Source of the DNA: Lunularia cruciata
Lineage: Eukaryota > Streptophyta > Marchantiopsida > Lunulariales > Lunulariaceae
Reading direction: 5' to 3'
NCBI GenBank assembly: GCA_948567375.1
Contig: OX419762.1
Span: 36,003,034-36,067,033 of the forward strand
Length of the DNA stretch: 64,000 nt
In this document: positions 1 to 11,485 of the stretch, in pieces
Numbering within the stretch: the stretch's first letter is position 1
Layout of the letters: each line of letters opens with the position of its first letter
Made by a program: the position numbers and the translations under genes
The notes under the pieces: model-generated
Told to the model about the DNA's origin: nothing
What the model saw: only the letters and a program-made list of their open reading frames with translations
The model's database searches: none

Positions 1-645
1 TTTAGCGGACAAGCCTCCTTAGCATCCATCTCTCCTTACTTCCTACTCTATGGACGAGATCCAGATTTACCTACAACCATTTGTCAAGATGTTATTGTAG
101 TTTTGGACTTGGATGACCTAGATGTATGGATGAGCACATGTTCTCAGCGGACAGAGATCTTTTGGAGAGTGATGCTAATGGCCTTTGAGAACTTGGAGAT
201 TGCTCAGCATAGAGATACTTTACGCTATGCTACCATTTGAGGAGGAGGTTATAGACCCTCGATCCGTTGATTTCATCTAGAAGACTATGTATATCTACAA
301 CAGACAGCACCGATGACACTTGATGTTTTGGTAGGCCGCACTATCTTGAGAGTGTGTGAGGTTTTTCCATCTGGAGTCCTTGTGTTAGAAGGACGTGATG
401 GTGTTGTGTGGAAGGATCATGTGTGCAATTGTGCGCCATGCCACCTCCCAAACATTGATGGTACTATGGACCCAAGCTTGGCACTTGTACGTGCAAGCTT
501 GAGGTGTATGTTATGTGGCTCTTCTAGTGGAGTTGCTACTATGTTAGTGTGTGATAGTTGTTCGAGAGGATAGCATATGGCATGTATGACTCCTGCCCTC
601 ATGGTGGTTCTTCAGAGATGGTGGTTATGTCCTAGATGTACTTGA
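1..645 (+). pseudogene. C-terminal end of a Ty3/gypsy polyprotein: integrase tail plus PHD finger
   Basis: One reading frame starting at base 1 runs to a TGA at 643-645. Its first part has the S-x-Y-F-L-L-Y-G-R-D-P signature of the region after the integrase core. A basic linker follows (Y-V-Y-L-Q-Q near 283-300), then a C4HC3 PHD finger from 505 to 639: Cys-x2-Cys, Cys-D-S-Cys, His-x2-Cys and a final W-x-C-P-R-Cys. The frame holds three in-frame stops (238, 268 and 571; the last replaces the conserved Trp before the PHD His), so this copy is dead. Integrase tails in chromoviruses normally end in a chromodomain; here a PHD finger, a histone-tail reader, takes that place. The rest of the element lies left of the window. 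Wording of the linker and the LTR match link it to the methyltransferase-bearing element at 49893-64000. The PHD call is strong from its metal ligands; its function is inferred. Confidence 0.8.
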
Positions 646-919
646 CCTATAACTAGTTCATTCTTTATATAGTATAGATTGCAGATAGGCGACTAACGAT
701 TGGGCTACATAGCACCCGGCCTTCTGATCTTTGCCCATCATAAGGTATACCATATACTTGGAGTAGATGGCTATCTAGAGTTAGAGTGACCTAACCGCTA
801 GCTAGGGAGGCGATTATGGCACTTTAGAGTCTATGTATGACTTATGTGTGAGTTGTGCTTCTATATGTATAATGTTGACAACAATGTATGTTGTGTAGCG
901 ATGTATATATGCATGACAA
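646..919 (+). repeat. 3' untranslated end of the PHD-type gypsy element, with a purine tract and a 104-bp direct repeat
   Basis: No coding signal follows the PHD stop. A purine-rich run (about 802-812) resembles a polypurine tract. The segment 814-917 recurs almost exactly at 1385-1491, on the other side of the LTR core. This makes the true LTR edge uncertain. Confidence 0.5.
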
Positions 920-1491
920 CTGTCACGCCATTTGTAATGTCGCATCTAGATTGCTTGGACACTCGAGTTATAGTGATAATAGTTAGAGTTATTTTAGCAA
1001 TTTCTCAGAGACTACTTTCCAAAGGTCAGATTTTGTGTTCAGGGTATTGACTTCACGGTGGAGCCCACCATCACTTTGCACTATTTACACCGTTTGCACC
1101 GTCAAGTGTGCTGTCAGTGGGACCATTAGGGTTTTAGACCTAGCTCGAGTCTAAGGGGTATACTTTCGAAGTGCAGCTCCAGAGAGCTCACTTCTCTGAT
1201 GTTGAGCCTTTGAGTTCTTGGCTATGGTGGACAGAGGCCAGCAAGCGTCACCTGGATTCTCTTAGCTAGAGTGGGTGTGGCTTGACTGTAATCAGTGCCC
1301 AATTGTTGGCAGTTTATAGAGTGAAAAATCAAGTACTGATATGAGTTGAGTTGAGTTGAGTTGAGAGTGGTAAACAATCTGATTATTATGGCACTTTAGA
1401 GTCTATGTATGACTTATGTGTGAGTTGTGCTTCTATAGTGTATGATGTTGACAACGATGTATGTTGTGTAGCAATGTATATATGCACGACA
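920..1491 (+). repeat. LTR of the PHD/methyltransferase Ty3/gypsy element (3' LTR)
   Basis: Bases 920-1385 align closely with 49893-50340, at the 5' end of the related element. The sequence starts TGTC and, if the following 106 bp are included, ends GACA, giving the expected TG...CA inverted ends. A short (GAGTT)n array lies at 1341-1365 and is shorter in the other copy. The 1385-1491 part is missing from the other LTR, so either that copy is deleted or this one is rearranged. To the right, minus-strand chromovirus integrase sequence starts at once. Confidence 0.65.
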
Positions 1492-3105
1492 ATCAAACAA
1501 ACTCCCGAACATCTCGTGTCATGTTGGGCCACCACCATTGGCATTGGAGGGTACCCAAGGTCTTGTCTACTCCCATGTGACCAGCTATTGGTAGATCATG
1601 GGCTTCCTAAAGGCACACAAGTCGGAGATCACCTTTGGCTGGAACATAGATCTGGTCCGCATGGAATAGAAGGTCTTCCTTGAAGGAGAAGGTGTTGTAC
1701 TCCTTGTCATATGTTATCAGATGACCATGTACCATTTGGAAGAAGGGATCTTGATGTAGAGCTGACCAAAACTCATTATGGACCTTGGGGTCAATTGACA
1801 CCATTGTAATTGCCACCGTGATGAGAGGAAGACTTCAATTCAGGTTGTAATGATAGAGCATCATGGATGACATGGAACCAACTTGGTTTGTACTCAAGTT
1901 TGATATCAAACAATTGGAGTTGCTCTTCCCATCAATGATGTCGACTCTTCATGTGTTCCAAGTGTAATGTCTGCAACAATTGCTTCTGATCAGTTTGCAT
2001 GATCACTTGTTTCCCCAAGAGATAATACCTCCATACCTAGGTGGCATATACCATTGCAAGTTGTTCTTGATCTTGAGCAGAGTAATTTCTTTCAGCTATA
2101 TTTAGTCAGTGAGACACAAAGGTAATGGGATGTAGTCCATTTGGGAATTCTTGTTGAAACACAACTCCAATTGCAAAGTAAGAAGCATCAAAATCAAACA
2201 CACAAGGTAGTTGAGGATCATATGGTTGAAGAATGGGTCTTGAAGACACCATATGCTTTAACTTCAAGGATGCTTCTTCATGCTTGGTGGTCCACTAGAA
2301 GCTTGAGTTCTTTCCCAAGAGATCAGTCAATGGTGCAGCCACATGAGCATAATAGTGGATGAACCGTCGGTAAAAAATTGGCCAATCCATTGAATGATTG
2401 TATGTTTATAGCATCTTTCAAGGTAGGCCAATCAATAATGGCCTTGATTTTCTCTTCTTCCATCTTGATCTCCTCTTTTGAGATCTTATGACCCAAGAAG
2501 GTAACCTCCTTCTACCAAAAGGCACACTTTGACTTTTTGCAATAAAATTTCTATTGTCGTAGTCATCTTAGGACTTCTCGCACATGGCTCATGTGTTCTG
2601 CCTCTGTCTTACTATAAATTAAGATATCATCCAAGAACACCACCACGGACTGATCCAATAGTCCATCCAACACATGATGCATCTGATCCATGAAGATGGC
2701 AGGAGCATTAGTGAGTCCGAAAGGTAGAACTCTCCACTCAAAATGCCCATACCTTGTACAAAAGGCAGTCTTTTGCACATCCTCTCTCTCAATAGGAATT
2801 TGCCAATAGCCGCTGCAAAGATCCAACTTGGAAAGTAGTGTGCTCCACTTAGTTGATCAAGCAAGTCATTGATCTGAGGCAAGGGATATGCATTCTTCAC
2901 GGTTTGCTTATTGAGCCCACGATAATCAATACAAAAATGAAGTCCTCCATCTTTCTTTGGAACAAAGAGTACTGGTGCTCCCCAAGGAAAGGTACTATGT
3001 TGTATGAAGTCCTTCTCCAACTACTCTGTAAGTGTTGTTCACAATTCCTCCAACTCCTTTGGTGAGAGCTGGTAGATTGGTCTACTCACTGGAGTACTCC
3101 TTGGC
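1492..3105 (-). pseudogene. Chromovirus 'D' pol, left piece: RT, RNase H and integrase zinc-binding region
   Basis: Read on the minus strand, this is pol of a Ty3/gypsy chromovirus. Reverse transcriptase is at about 3020-2563, with L-P-F-G-L-T-N-A-P and the catalytic F-L-D-D box. RNase H is at about 2450-1900 and the start of the integrase HHCC region at 1816-1500. Frameshifts and stops break it throughout. The right edge is the 5-bp target site TTGGC where element C inserted, and the coding sequence resumes at 9490. The left edge is an abrupt junction with the PHD-type element in the integrase zinc-finger coding region, so integrase core, chromodomain and 3' LTR are not in the window. Confidence 0.8.
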
Positions 3106-3531
3106 TATAAAAGACCAAATCCAAGGAGAGAAATAAGAGAATGGAAACTCACATTAGGACACTTGAATGAGGGAAAACTCCAAATGCCTAGCATGAGCTT
3201 TGGCCTTGGTATTTATAGGTAGCATACAAGGCCCTTGAGAAGCTTCTCAAGAAGCTTCCTCAAGCCACTTTCTTAGAGTGTAAGCCAAGTTAACTAGGAA
3301 GCTTCTCAAGAAGCTTCCTTCTAGAAGTCGCCTATTTGGCGTGCAAGCTAAGCTAGTTGGAAGCTTCTAGAAGCTTCCTTCTAGAAGCTACTTACTTGAG
3401 GTGCAAGCTAAGCTAGTCTGGAAGCTTCCCAAGAAGCTTCCTAGATACTTCTAGAATATTCTAGGCTAATTTTTCTTATGTATTACTTTGTAAGCCCGAA
3501 TTACTTTGTCGCTAAACTCCATATTCTTACA
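3106..3531 (-). repeat. 3' LTR of chromovirus C
   Basis: Matches 9064-9489 and the LTRs of elements B, D and E. On the minus strand it begins TGTAA and ends near TTTTATA (usual TTTTACA). It carries heat-shock-type inverted GAA/TTC arrays at 3360-3377 and 3449-3461. Confidence 0.85.
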
Positions 3532-4700
3532 TATTCCCCCGCCGCTAGTTGGTGACGTCCTCGTCGCCAGTGAAGCTTCAAAGTCTTGGATGGCCGTCTG
3601 TGCATTCTGGAGGTGAGAAAGAGGTTCCCATGTAGCATCATAAAGGGGATACCCTTTCCAAAGGACCTTGTACTCCGTATGTTGGCGACGGCCTTGTTGA
3701 ATATGGCGATGCGCAAGCATCCAATCAACTTTGTACTCCTCATGATCATTGATAGGGATAAGAAGAGGGGGAGGTTGGACTCAAGAGGAAAAGGAAGAAG
3801 GGTTAGGAATAAAGGGTTTCAACTTGGAAACATGAAAGACAAGATGGATACGTATGTGACAAGGCAAGGCAAGTCGATAAGCAATAGGAGAGACAATTTG
3901 GGTGATATCAAAGTGTCCTATCCAATTAGGGGCAATTTTACGAACTTGGGTATCAAGTGGGAGGGGGAGGTTACTAGAAGATAGCACGACTTTATCACCA
4001 ACTTCAAAGGGGAGATCACTATGATGGTGGTCTGCATATTGTTTTTGGCAATTCTGAGCAATAAGGAGGTGAGACTTGGCTTGCTGGAGAGATTGGGATA
4101 TAGTGGTCAAGAATGTGGAAGTATGAGGAACTTGAGATGGATGGGGAGCAAGAAGAGAGTTTAGAACAAGCGGATCTTGGCCAAAGTTGAGAAAGAAAGG
4201 AGAAAATCCGGTGCTTGCTTGTTTGGAATTGTTGTAGGCAAATTCTGCAGCTATAAGACATTCATCCCAATTGGTATGGTGGACATTGACAAAGGCACAC
4301 AACATATCCTCCAATGTATGATTTTCACTTTTGGTTTGTCCATTAGTTTGAGGATGATAGGCCGTGGACAAATCAAGCTTGGTGCCGAGTATCTGGAAGA
4401 GTGCTTGCCAAAACTTCCCGGTGAATCGAGGATCACGGTCGGAGATGAGTACACATGGCATCCCATGATGCTTGAAGACATTGTCAAAGTAGATTTGCGC
4501 TAAGGTTGGAGCATCCACGGTATCATAAGTTGGTGCCAAGTGGATTTGCTTACTAAGCTTATCCACAAACACCACAATTGCGGTGTGTCCTTGTTTTGTC
4601 TTTGGTAAGGATGTGATGAGATCCAAGCTCACATGCTCCCAGTGAGCGGATGGAATAGTGAGTGGTTGAAGGAGTCCACTCGGCTTTTGGTTGCTGGCCT
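3532..4700 (-). pseudogene. Integrase and chromodomain of chromovirus C
   Basis: The open frame 4632-3781 (283 codons) holds the integrase catalytic core and C-terminal domain. Visible are D-L-I-T-S-L-P and I-S-D-R-D-P-R-F, carrying the first two catalytic Asp, and then N-G-Q-T-K-S-E-N. The last motif normally reads x-G-Q-T-E, so the catalytic Glu appears to be Lys (AAA for GAA). Elements B and E keep Glu. Downstream, in other frames (3720-3530), is a chromodomain with Y-K-V-L-W-K-G-Y-P and A-T-W-E-P, the hallmark of chromoviruses, which targets integration to marked chromatin. The frame break between integrase and chromodomain and the Glu-to-Lys change suggest a dead integrase. Confidence 0.8.
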
Positions 4701-6330
4701 TGTTACATTGGCAGCTCTCACACGATCGAACAAATTCTCAAACATCTCGTGTCATGTTGGGCCACCACCATTGACGTTGGAGGGTACCCAAGGTCTTGTC
4801 CACACCCATGTGACCAGCGATGGGTAAATCATGGGCTTCTTAGAGGCGCACAAGTCAAAGATCACCTTTAGCTGGAACATAGATCCGGTCCTCATGGAAT
4901 GAAAGGCCCTCCTTGATGGAGAAGGTGTTGTACTCCTTATCGCATGCCGTAAGGCAACCATGTACCATTTGGAAGAAGGGATCTTGGTGTAGAGCTGACT
5001 GGACCTCATTTTGGACCTTGGAGTCAACTGACACGGTTGAAATTACGGCTGTGATGAGAGGAAGAGACTTCAAATCAGGTCATCGTGATAAAGCATCAGA
5101 GATGACATAGAACCAACCTTGTTTGTACTCAAGTTTGATGTCATATAGTTGGATTTGTTCCTCCCATTGATGATGTCGACTGTTCATGTGTTCCAAGTGT
5201 AAGGTCTGCAACAATGGTTTGTGATCAGTTTGCATGATCACTTGTTTCTCCAAGAGGTAATGCCTCCATACCTAGGTGGCGTATACCATTGCAAGTTGTT
5301 CTCGATCTCAAGCAGAGTACTTTTGTTCAGCTGTATTGAGTCTGCGAGACACAAAGGCAATGGGATGGAGTCCATCTGGGAATTCTTGTTGCAACACGGC
5401 TCCAATTGCAAAGTTAGAAGCATCAAGATCAACCACACAGGGTAGTTGAGGATCATATGGTTGAAGAATGGGTCTTGAAGACACCATATGCTTTAACTTC
5501 TGGAATGCTTCTTCAAGTTGGGTGGTCCACTAGAAGCTTGAGTTCTTTCTCAAGAGGTTAGTCAATGGTTCAGCCACATGAGCATAATAATGGATGAACC
5601 GTCGGTAAAAACTAGCCAATCCATTGAATGCTCGTACCTCTGTAGCATCCTTTGGGGTAGACTAATCAGTAATGGCCTTGATCTTCTCTTCTTCCATCTT
5701 GATCTCATCTGAGGAGATCTTATGACCCAAGAAGGTAACCTCCTTTTGCCAAAAGGCGCACTTCGACTTCTTGCAATAAAATTTCCATTGTCGTAGTCAT
5801 CTTAGGACTTCTTGCACATGACTCACGTGTTCTACCTCTGTCTTACTATAAATTAAGATATCATCCAAGAACACCACCACGGACCGATCCACTAGTCCAT
5901 CTAACACCTGATGCATCTGATCCATGAAGATGGCAGGAGCATTAGTGAGTCCGAAAGGTAGAACTCTCCACTCAAAATGCCCATACCTTGTACAAAAGGC
6001 AGTCTTTTGTACATCCTCTCTCTCAATAGGAATTGGCCAATAGCCGATGCAAAGATCCAACTTGGAAAAGTAGTGTGCTCCACTTAGTTGATCAAGCAAG
6101 TCATCGATCCAAGGCAAGGGATATGCATTCTTCACGGTTTGCTTATTGAGCCCACGATAGTCAATATAGAAATGAAGTCCTCCATCCTTCTTTGGAACAA
6201 ATAGTACCGGTGCTCCCCAAGGAAAGGTACTATGTTATATGAAGTACTTCTCCAACAACTCTATAAGTGTTGTTCGCAACTCCTCCAACTCCTTTGGTGA
6301 GAGCCAATAGATCGTTCTACTCACTAGAGT
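4701..6330 (-). pseudogene. RT, RNase H and integrase zinc finger of chromovirus C
   Basis: Minus strand. The RT core is at 6135-5797: [19 protein letters not shown] and F-L-D-D. It is followed by RNase H (about 5640-5220) and the linker to the integrase HHCC finger (5100-4750). The reading frame is broken by stops and one-base shifts. Order and motifs match elements B and D, which confirms one family. Confidence 0.8.
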
Positions 6331-7089
6331 ACTCCCTAGTAGTAACTTGATCTTGAAGGGCATACCTTGATCCGAGGGTAATCCCTTTGGCAGATCATCC
6401 GGAAACACGTCCGCAAACTCCTTAACTATCCAATCAACCATTGCTTGATGAGGCTCTTGGTCCTCCACAGATGGGTCTTGTACAATCGGCTTGATCCACA
6501 TCGCAAATACAGACTTATCTTCCTCTAAAGCTTGCTTTATGGTTGCTTTACTAACCAACTTCCCTTCTAGTGGCTCATCTCTCTTCCAAGCTTGCTCCAT
6601 GGTTGCCTTCTTGGCAAACTTCCCATCTTGGGACTCCATTTCATTCAAGGTTTGCTCTATGGCTACCTTCTTGACAAACTTCCCATCTTGGGACTGACTA
6701 TTCTTAGGCGTCTTACTCAGAGGTGCCAGACAACCTAATCGGAAATTCCTACCTTGGTGTTGTATTTGAATTTTTTATCGGGTCCAATTGAATTGAACCT
6801 TGTGATGTTCAAGCCAAGGTAGACCTAGAATGATATCATAGTGTAGAGGTGCCACTACAAACCTCATACACTCCAAATACTCCTTCCCAATCTTGAAGGT
6901 AACAGGATGTGAGGTGCAGAATGCAAAACCCTTTCTACCATCCGCCATCATCAAACTACTTCCAATCATTGGCTTGATAGAAATACCCAATTCCTTTGCT
7001 ACTTGCATAGACATGCAATTCTCCAAACTTCCAGAATCAACCAAATTCCTACAACCCCGATTAGATATCATACCTTGCAAGTGAAGCAA
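6331..7089 (-). pseudogene. Protease and protease-RT linker of chromovirus C
   Basis: The frame 7089-6775 encodes a retropepsin-like aspartic protease. The catalytic D-S-G-S box comes soon after N-R-G-C, and a D-I-I-L-G-L-P-W-L motif lies about 60 residues later. Between protease and RT (6720-6500) the protein is built of about 20-residue repeats such as S-Q-D-G-K-F-(A/V)-K-K-A-T-M-E-Q. This linker is rich in Lys and Glu and occurs in all copies of the family. One frameshift separates the protease from the linker. Confidence 0.75.
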
Positions 7090-8800
7090 ACTTGCATAGT
7101 CGAGCTTTCAATCCCATTGGAACTCATCAAGCTCCCAGTAGGCGGCTTGAAATCTCCTATTGGGATTCCTCGTTTCCTTGATCATTCCACTCCACAACCT
7201 CCACATGGGAAACTTGTCGAGGTCATCCACTCTTGAGTGGACATTCAGCAATGCGATGCCCCAACTGGTGACAATAAAAACAACCACCATTTTGTCACAA
7301 TTTCTTCTTATTTGTCGTGCCAAGTGGTCTTTGTTGAATTTCATTTATCTCCATTGGTGCTGGCTCCTCCACTTGTGTGTAGTGTATTGGTAGGCTTTGT
7401 GGAGGTCGAGGTCAAGACCAAGTTGTTGCCACTTGTAATACACCGAGGACAAGAGAAGAGAGAAAACACAGATTGCACATTTAAACATTCGTACCCCAAA
7501 GGAGCACCTTCTCTTTATTATATAGACAAAGAGGATCTCCTCCAAGGAAGCTCCACCATAGGATTAGGGACACAGATAGGTGACATGTCAACAAGCTCCA
7601 CCCTTGGATTACTTACTTGGATGGGTGACATGTTTGGTTTAGGTCCTATCTGGTTGGTCAAACAAGCTTTGACTAGAGGGAATCTTTTAGGGAATCTTCT
7701 TGTAGGAATCTCAAAATCACGTAAGGTACTGTTGGAAAGCTCTCAACGAGACAAAGCAGGGGGAGGGACGGCTAACCTTACCTTCATTGTAAGGGGAATT
7801 TGCACATTTTCAAAGCCTAATTCATCCATTTAGGCCTCCAAAATTGCCTTCAAAGATTTCAGGTATATTTCTGTTCTTACTCTATTAGTAGAAGTACTCT
7901 TTTGGTGATACCTCTTTTTGATCTGTTTTGTCCATCATGTGTAACATCCTTTTAGATGTTACCGAACCAATTCACCTTTAAATCATATGTCTAGCTATTG
8001 ATTCTAAGGTTCTCAAGTCTATTTTGGTTTTTGCCCTATTAGTAGAAGTACTCTTTTGGTGATACTTCTATCTTATCTATTTTGACCATCATGTATAACA
8101 TCATTCTAGATGTTACCAAACCAAATTTCACATCTAGATCATATGGCTAGCTCTTGGTATTACACCACCAAGGAATCAAAACGTTCAACCAACCGCATGG
8201 CTTCCTCCAAGTGTTGTGGCTCTCACATGGTTACCTCTAATTTGGTTCTTGCCTTCAAGCCCTCACAAATTGATCCAAAGCTTCACCTTCCTAAATATCG
8301 GGAATTTGCATGATGGTGTTTTGGAACTGCGTGATGTAACTTCTTATAGAGCCAATCTGTTTCAACTCTGCCAACTTATCCCGTGCAGCTTATGTGGCAT
8401 TTATAGCTTGGAACCAACTAATTATTGCGCTCTTGAATACTGCCCATGTCAAGATTGGTGCAACCATTTGTCATTTGGCTCGCTCTACTCGGAATCTCCA
8501 CCATAGCTTTGCTACTCCATCCAATTGGCTAGAAGCTAAGAGAATTTGTTTTCGCTCGTCTTGTAGATTGGTAGCTTCAAAATAATGTTCACAATCAAAC
8601 ACAAAATTCTCCACTGCACCCGGGAGATTCTTGCCTTCAAATACCTTGGGTTTAGGGAATTTGATCCGATCTTCTCCTTCCCGAATTGGTACTCTCTCCA
8701 CCTACTCTTGTCGTCAAAGATCTTGTTCATCCAACAATCGAGTAAGGTGCTCGATTTGTTGTTGGATAGCAAGGATAAGGTATTGCCGCCATGGTTGCTC
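7090..8800 (-). pseudogene. Gag of chromovirus C, interrupted by a solo LTR
   Basis: The minus-strand frame 8701-8471 contains a retrotransposon Gag domain. A stretch F-P-K-P-K-V-F-E-G-K is followed by E-H-Y-F-E-A and V-A-K-L-W-W-R-F, the classic Retrotrans_gag pattern (A-x2-W-W). The C-terminal part, with zinc-knuckle-like Cys remnants, continues at 7433-7090 on the other side of the inserted solo LTR (7434-8164). Stops and shifts make it non-functional. Element B has the same Gag at 44220-44640. Confidence 0.7.
7434..8164 (-). mobile_element. Solo LTR of a second Ty3/gypsy family
   Basis: Starts TGTAATAC and ends GTATTACA, so the ends are inverted. The flanking 5-bp repeats CCACT and CCACC look like a target site duplication with one change. 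Its sequence aligns in inverse orientation with the LTR at 14431-15013. It carries an internal direct duplication of about 155 bp (the run around 7882 recurs at 8037), which explains its greater length. No internal region is present, so it arose by LTR-LTR recombination inside element C. A TATA-like stretch lies near 7520 on the minus strand. Confidence 0.8.
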
Positions 8801-9063
8801 CTCTATCACACCACTCCCAATCTGTCTAATTTATTAACACATAGAAACAACACGTCCACCGTTCTCCATAAGTTACAACCGGAAGCACCAAGGGTTCCTT
8901 AGATATGGTACTCATATGCAGAAAATCTTGTCCAAACTACGAGGTGATGAATTGTGTGAAACGATGCTTGGGTAGTATTTAGACACAAAAATCCCAATGG
9001 TTTGGTGGAAGTGGATTTGGTGGTCCATAAATTCCATCCATCCCATTCCTACTTTGATACCAA

Positions 9064-9489
9064 TGTAAAAGATTGAATCTGAGGAGAGAAATAGGAGAAT
9101 GAAAACTCACAATGGGACACTTGAATGAGTGAAAACTCCGAATGCCTAGCATGAGCTTTGGCCTTGGTATTTATAGGTAGCATACAAGACCCTTGAGAAG
9201 CGTCTCAAGAAGCTTCCTCAAGCCGCTTTCTTAGAGTGCAAGCCAAGTTAACTAGGAAGCTTCTCAAGAAGCTTCCTTCTCAAAGCCGCCTACTTGGCGT
9301 GCAAGCTAAGCTAGTTGGAAGCTTCTAGAAGTTTCCTTCTAGAAGCTACTTACTTGAGGTGTAAGCTAAGCTAGCCAGGAAGCTTCCCAAGAAGCTTCCT
9401 AGATACTTCTAGAATATTCTAGGCTAATTTGTCTTATGTGATACTTTGTAAGCCCAACTTACTTCGTCACTAAACTCCATATTGTTACA
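9064..9489 (-). repeat. 5' LTR of chromovirus C
   Basis: Paired with 3106-3531. On the minus strand it begins TGTAACAATATGGAG and ends CTTTTACA, directly followed by the Met-tRNA-type primer-binding site. It is the promoter-bearing copy. Confidence 0.85.
9168..9419 (-). promoter_or_regulatory. LTR promoter with TATA box and heat-shock-element arrays
   Basis: On the minus strand a TATAAATA box lies at 9175-9168. Upstream are perfect alternating pentamer arrays: GAAgcTTCtaGAAgtTTC at 9318-9335 and TTCtaGAAtaTTC at 9407-9419, plus several half-sites in the A-A-G-C-T-T-C-T repeats. Three or four adjoining nGAAn/nTTCn units form a canonical heat shock factor site. The same arrangement recurs in the LTRs at 3106-3531 and 43415-43837. 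Heat inducibility is inferred from the motif only. Confidence 0.55.
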
Positions 9490-11485
9490 TTGGCAACAAC
9501 TCGATCTTGAAGGGCATACCTCGATCGGAGGGTAATCCCTTTGCTAGATCATCCGGAAACACGTCTGCAAACTCTTGAACTATCTGATCAACCATTGCTT
9601 GATGAGGCTCTTGGCCCTCCTTAGATTGTTCTTGTGTGATCAACTTGATCCACACCGCGAATACAGACTTATCTTCCTCCAAAGCTTGCTCTATGGCTAC
9701 TTTACTAACCAACTTCCATTCCAGGGACTCATCTCTCTTCCAAGTTTGCTCCATGGTTGCCTTCTTGACAAACTTCTCATCTTGAGACTCATCTCTCTCC
9801 AAGGTTTGCTTTATGGCTACCTTCTTGACAAACTTCCCGTCTTGGGACTGACTATTCTTAGGTGTCTTACTCAGAGGTGCCAGACAACCTAGTCGGAAAT
9901 TCCTACCTTGGTGTTGTACTTGAATTTGTCGTCGGGTCAATCGAATTGAACCTTATGACGTTCAAGCCAAGGTAAACCCAGAATGATACCATAGTATAGA
10001 GGTGCCACTACAAACCTCATACATTCCAAATACTCTTTCCCAATCTTGAAGGTAACAAGATGTGCGGTACAAAATCAGAACCGTGTCTACCATCCGCCAT
10101 CATCAATCTACATCCAATCACTAGCTTGATAGGAATACCCAATTCCTTTGCTACTTGCATAGACATGCAATTCTCCAAACTTCCAGAATCAACCAAAATC
10201 CTACAACCCCGATTAGATATTGTACCTTGCAAGTGAAGCAAAATTGCATAAGTCAAGCCTTCAATCCCATTGGAACTAATCAAGCTCCCATTAGGCGGCT
10301 TGAAATCTCCTATTGGGATTCTTCGTTTCCCTGATCATGTTATTCCACAAACTGCATCTGGGCAACTTGTCAAGGTTGCCCATTCCTAAGTGAACATTCA
10401 ACAATGCAATGTCCAACTTGGCAACAATAACAACAACCTCCATTTTGTTGTAATCTTTCTCTATCCATTGTACCAAGTGGTCTCTTTTGGATAGCATCAA
10501 TCTCCATTGGTACGGGTTCTTCCACTCGTGCGTAGTGTATTGGTAGGCTTTGTGTAGGTCGGTGTCAAGACCAAGTTGTAGCAACCAAGGAACCAAAACG
10601 CTCAGCCAATTGCATGGCTTCTTCTACATTTTGTGGCTCCCATATGGTCACCTCCAATTTGGTTTGTGACTTCAATCCTCACACAAATTGATCCAAAACT
10701 TCACCTTCTTGGATATCTAGAATTTGCATGATGATGTTCTGAAATTGTGTGATGTATCTCCCTACTGAGCCAATCTGCTTCAACTCCGCTAATTTATCTT
10801 GTGTGACTTGGGTGGCATTTATAGTTTGAAATTGACCAAGTATTGCATCTTTGAATTCTGCCCATGTCAAAATCGGTGCAACAATCTGTTGTTTAGCTCG
10901 CTCTACTCGGAATCGCCACCAAATTTTTGCCACACCATCCAATTGGCTAGAAGCCAAGAGAATTCATTTCCACACGTCTTGAAGATTGGTGGCTTCAAAG
11001 TAACATTTGCAGTCAAACACAAAATTCTCCACCATGCTCAGAAGATTCTTGCCTTCAAACACCTTGGGTTTCGGAAATCAAATGCAATCTTCTCCATCTT
11101 GAACTAGTGCTCTCTCTATATGTTCTTGATGTGTTGGTCTCGTTCATCCAACAATTGAGTAAGATGCTCGATTTGTTGTTGCATTGCAAGGATAACATCC
11201 AGTATTGCTACCATAACTATTACTCTATTCCACTACCCTCAATTTATCTAATTGATTAATACATCGATACAGCACGTCCATTGTTCTCCATAAGTTACAA
11301 CCAGAAGTATCAAGGATTCCTCAAACATGATGATCATATGCAAAAAATCTTGCCCAAAGCGCTAGGTGATGAATTGTGTGAAATGATGCTTTGGCAATAT
11401 CTGGACATGAAAATCCCAATGGTTTGGCGGAAGTGGATTTGGTGGACCATAAATTCCATCCATTCCATTCTTGCTCTAATACCAA
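9490..11485 (-). pseudogene. Chromovirus 'D', right piece: linker, protease and Gag
   Basis: Continues 1492-3105 after removal of element C; the two sides share the duplicated TTGGC. Minus-strand parts are the repeat linker (9940-9485, three about 20-residue repeats), the protease with I-L-V-D-S-G-S-L-E-N (10283-10017), and Gag with V-A-K-I-W-W-R-F and an L-D-Q-F end (10957-10679), with further Gag sequence to about 11100. Many stops. A Met-tRNA-type primer-binding site (about 11468-11485) precedes the 5' LTR. Confidence 0.75.

Larger units (their letters stand above)
3106..9489 (-). mobile_element. Complete nested Ty3/gypsy chromovirus 'C'
   Basis: Two LTRs of about 426 bp (3106-3531 and 9064-9489) are in the same minus orientation. 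They flank Gag, protease, RT, RNase H, integrase and chromodomain in that order. The flanking 5-bp target site duplications are exact: TTGGC at 3101-3105 and at 9490-9494. Removing the element rejoins the pol sequence of chromovirus D. The primer-binding site next to the 5' LTR (9046-9063, minus strand TGGTATCAAAG...) fits initiator tRNA-Met. A solo LTR of another family lies inside it (7434-8164). Most coding parts carry stops, but the integrase frame is open for 283 codons. Confidence 0.9.

Noticed and set aside
7237..7833. Open frame of 198 codons on the plus strand
   Set aside because: It runs antisense through the Gag of element C and across the edge of the solo LTR, and shows no domain. 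The minus-strand reading explains the sequence.
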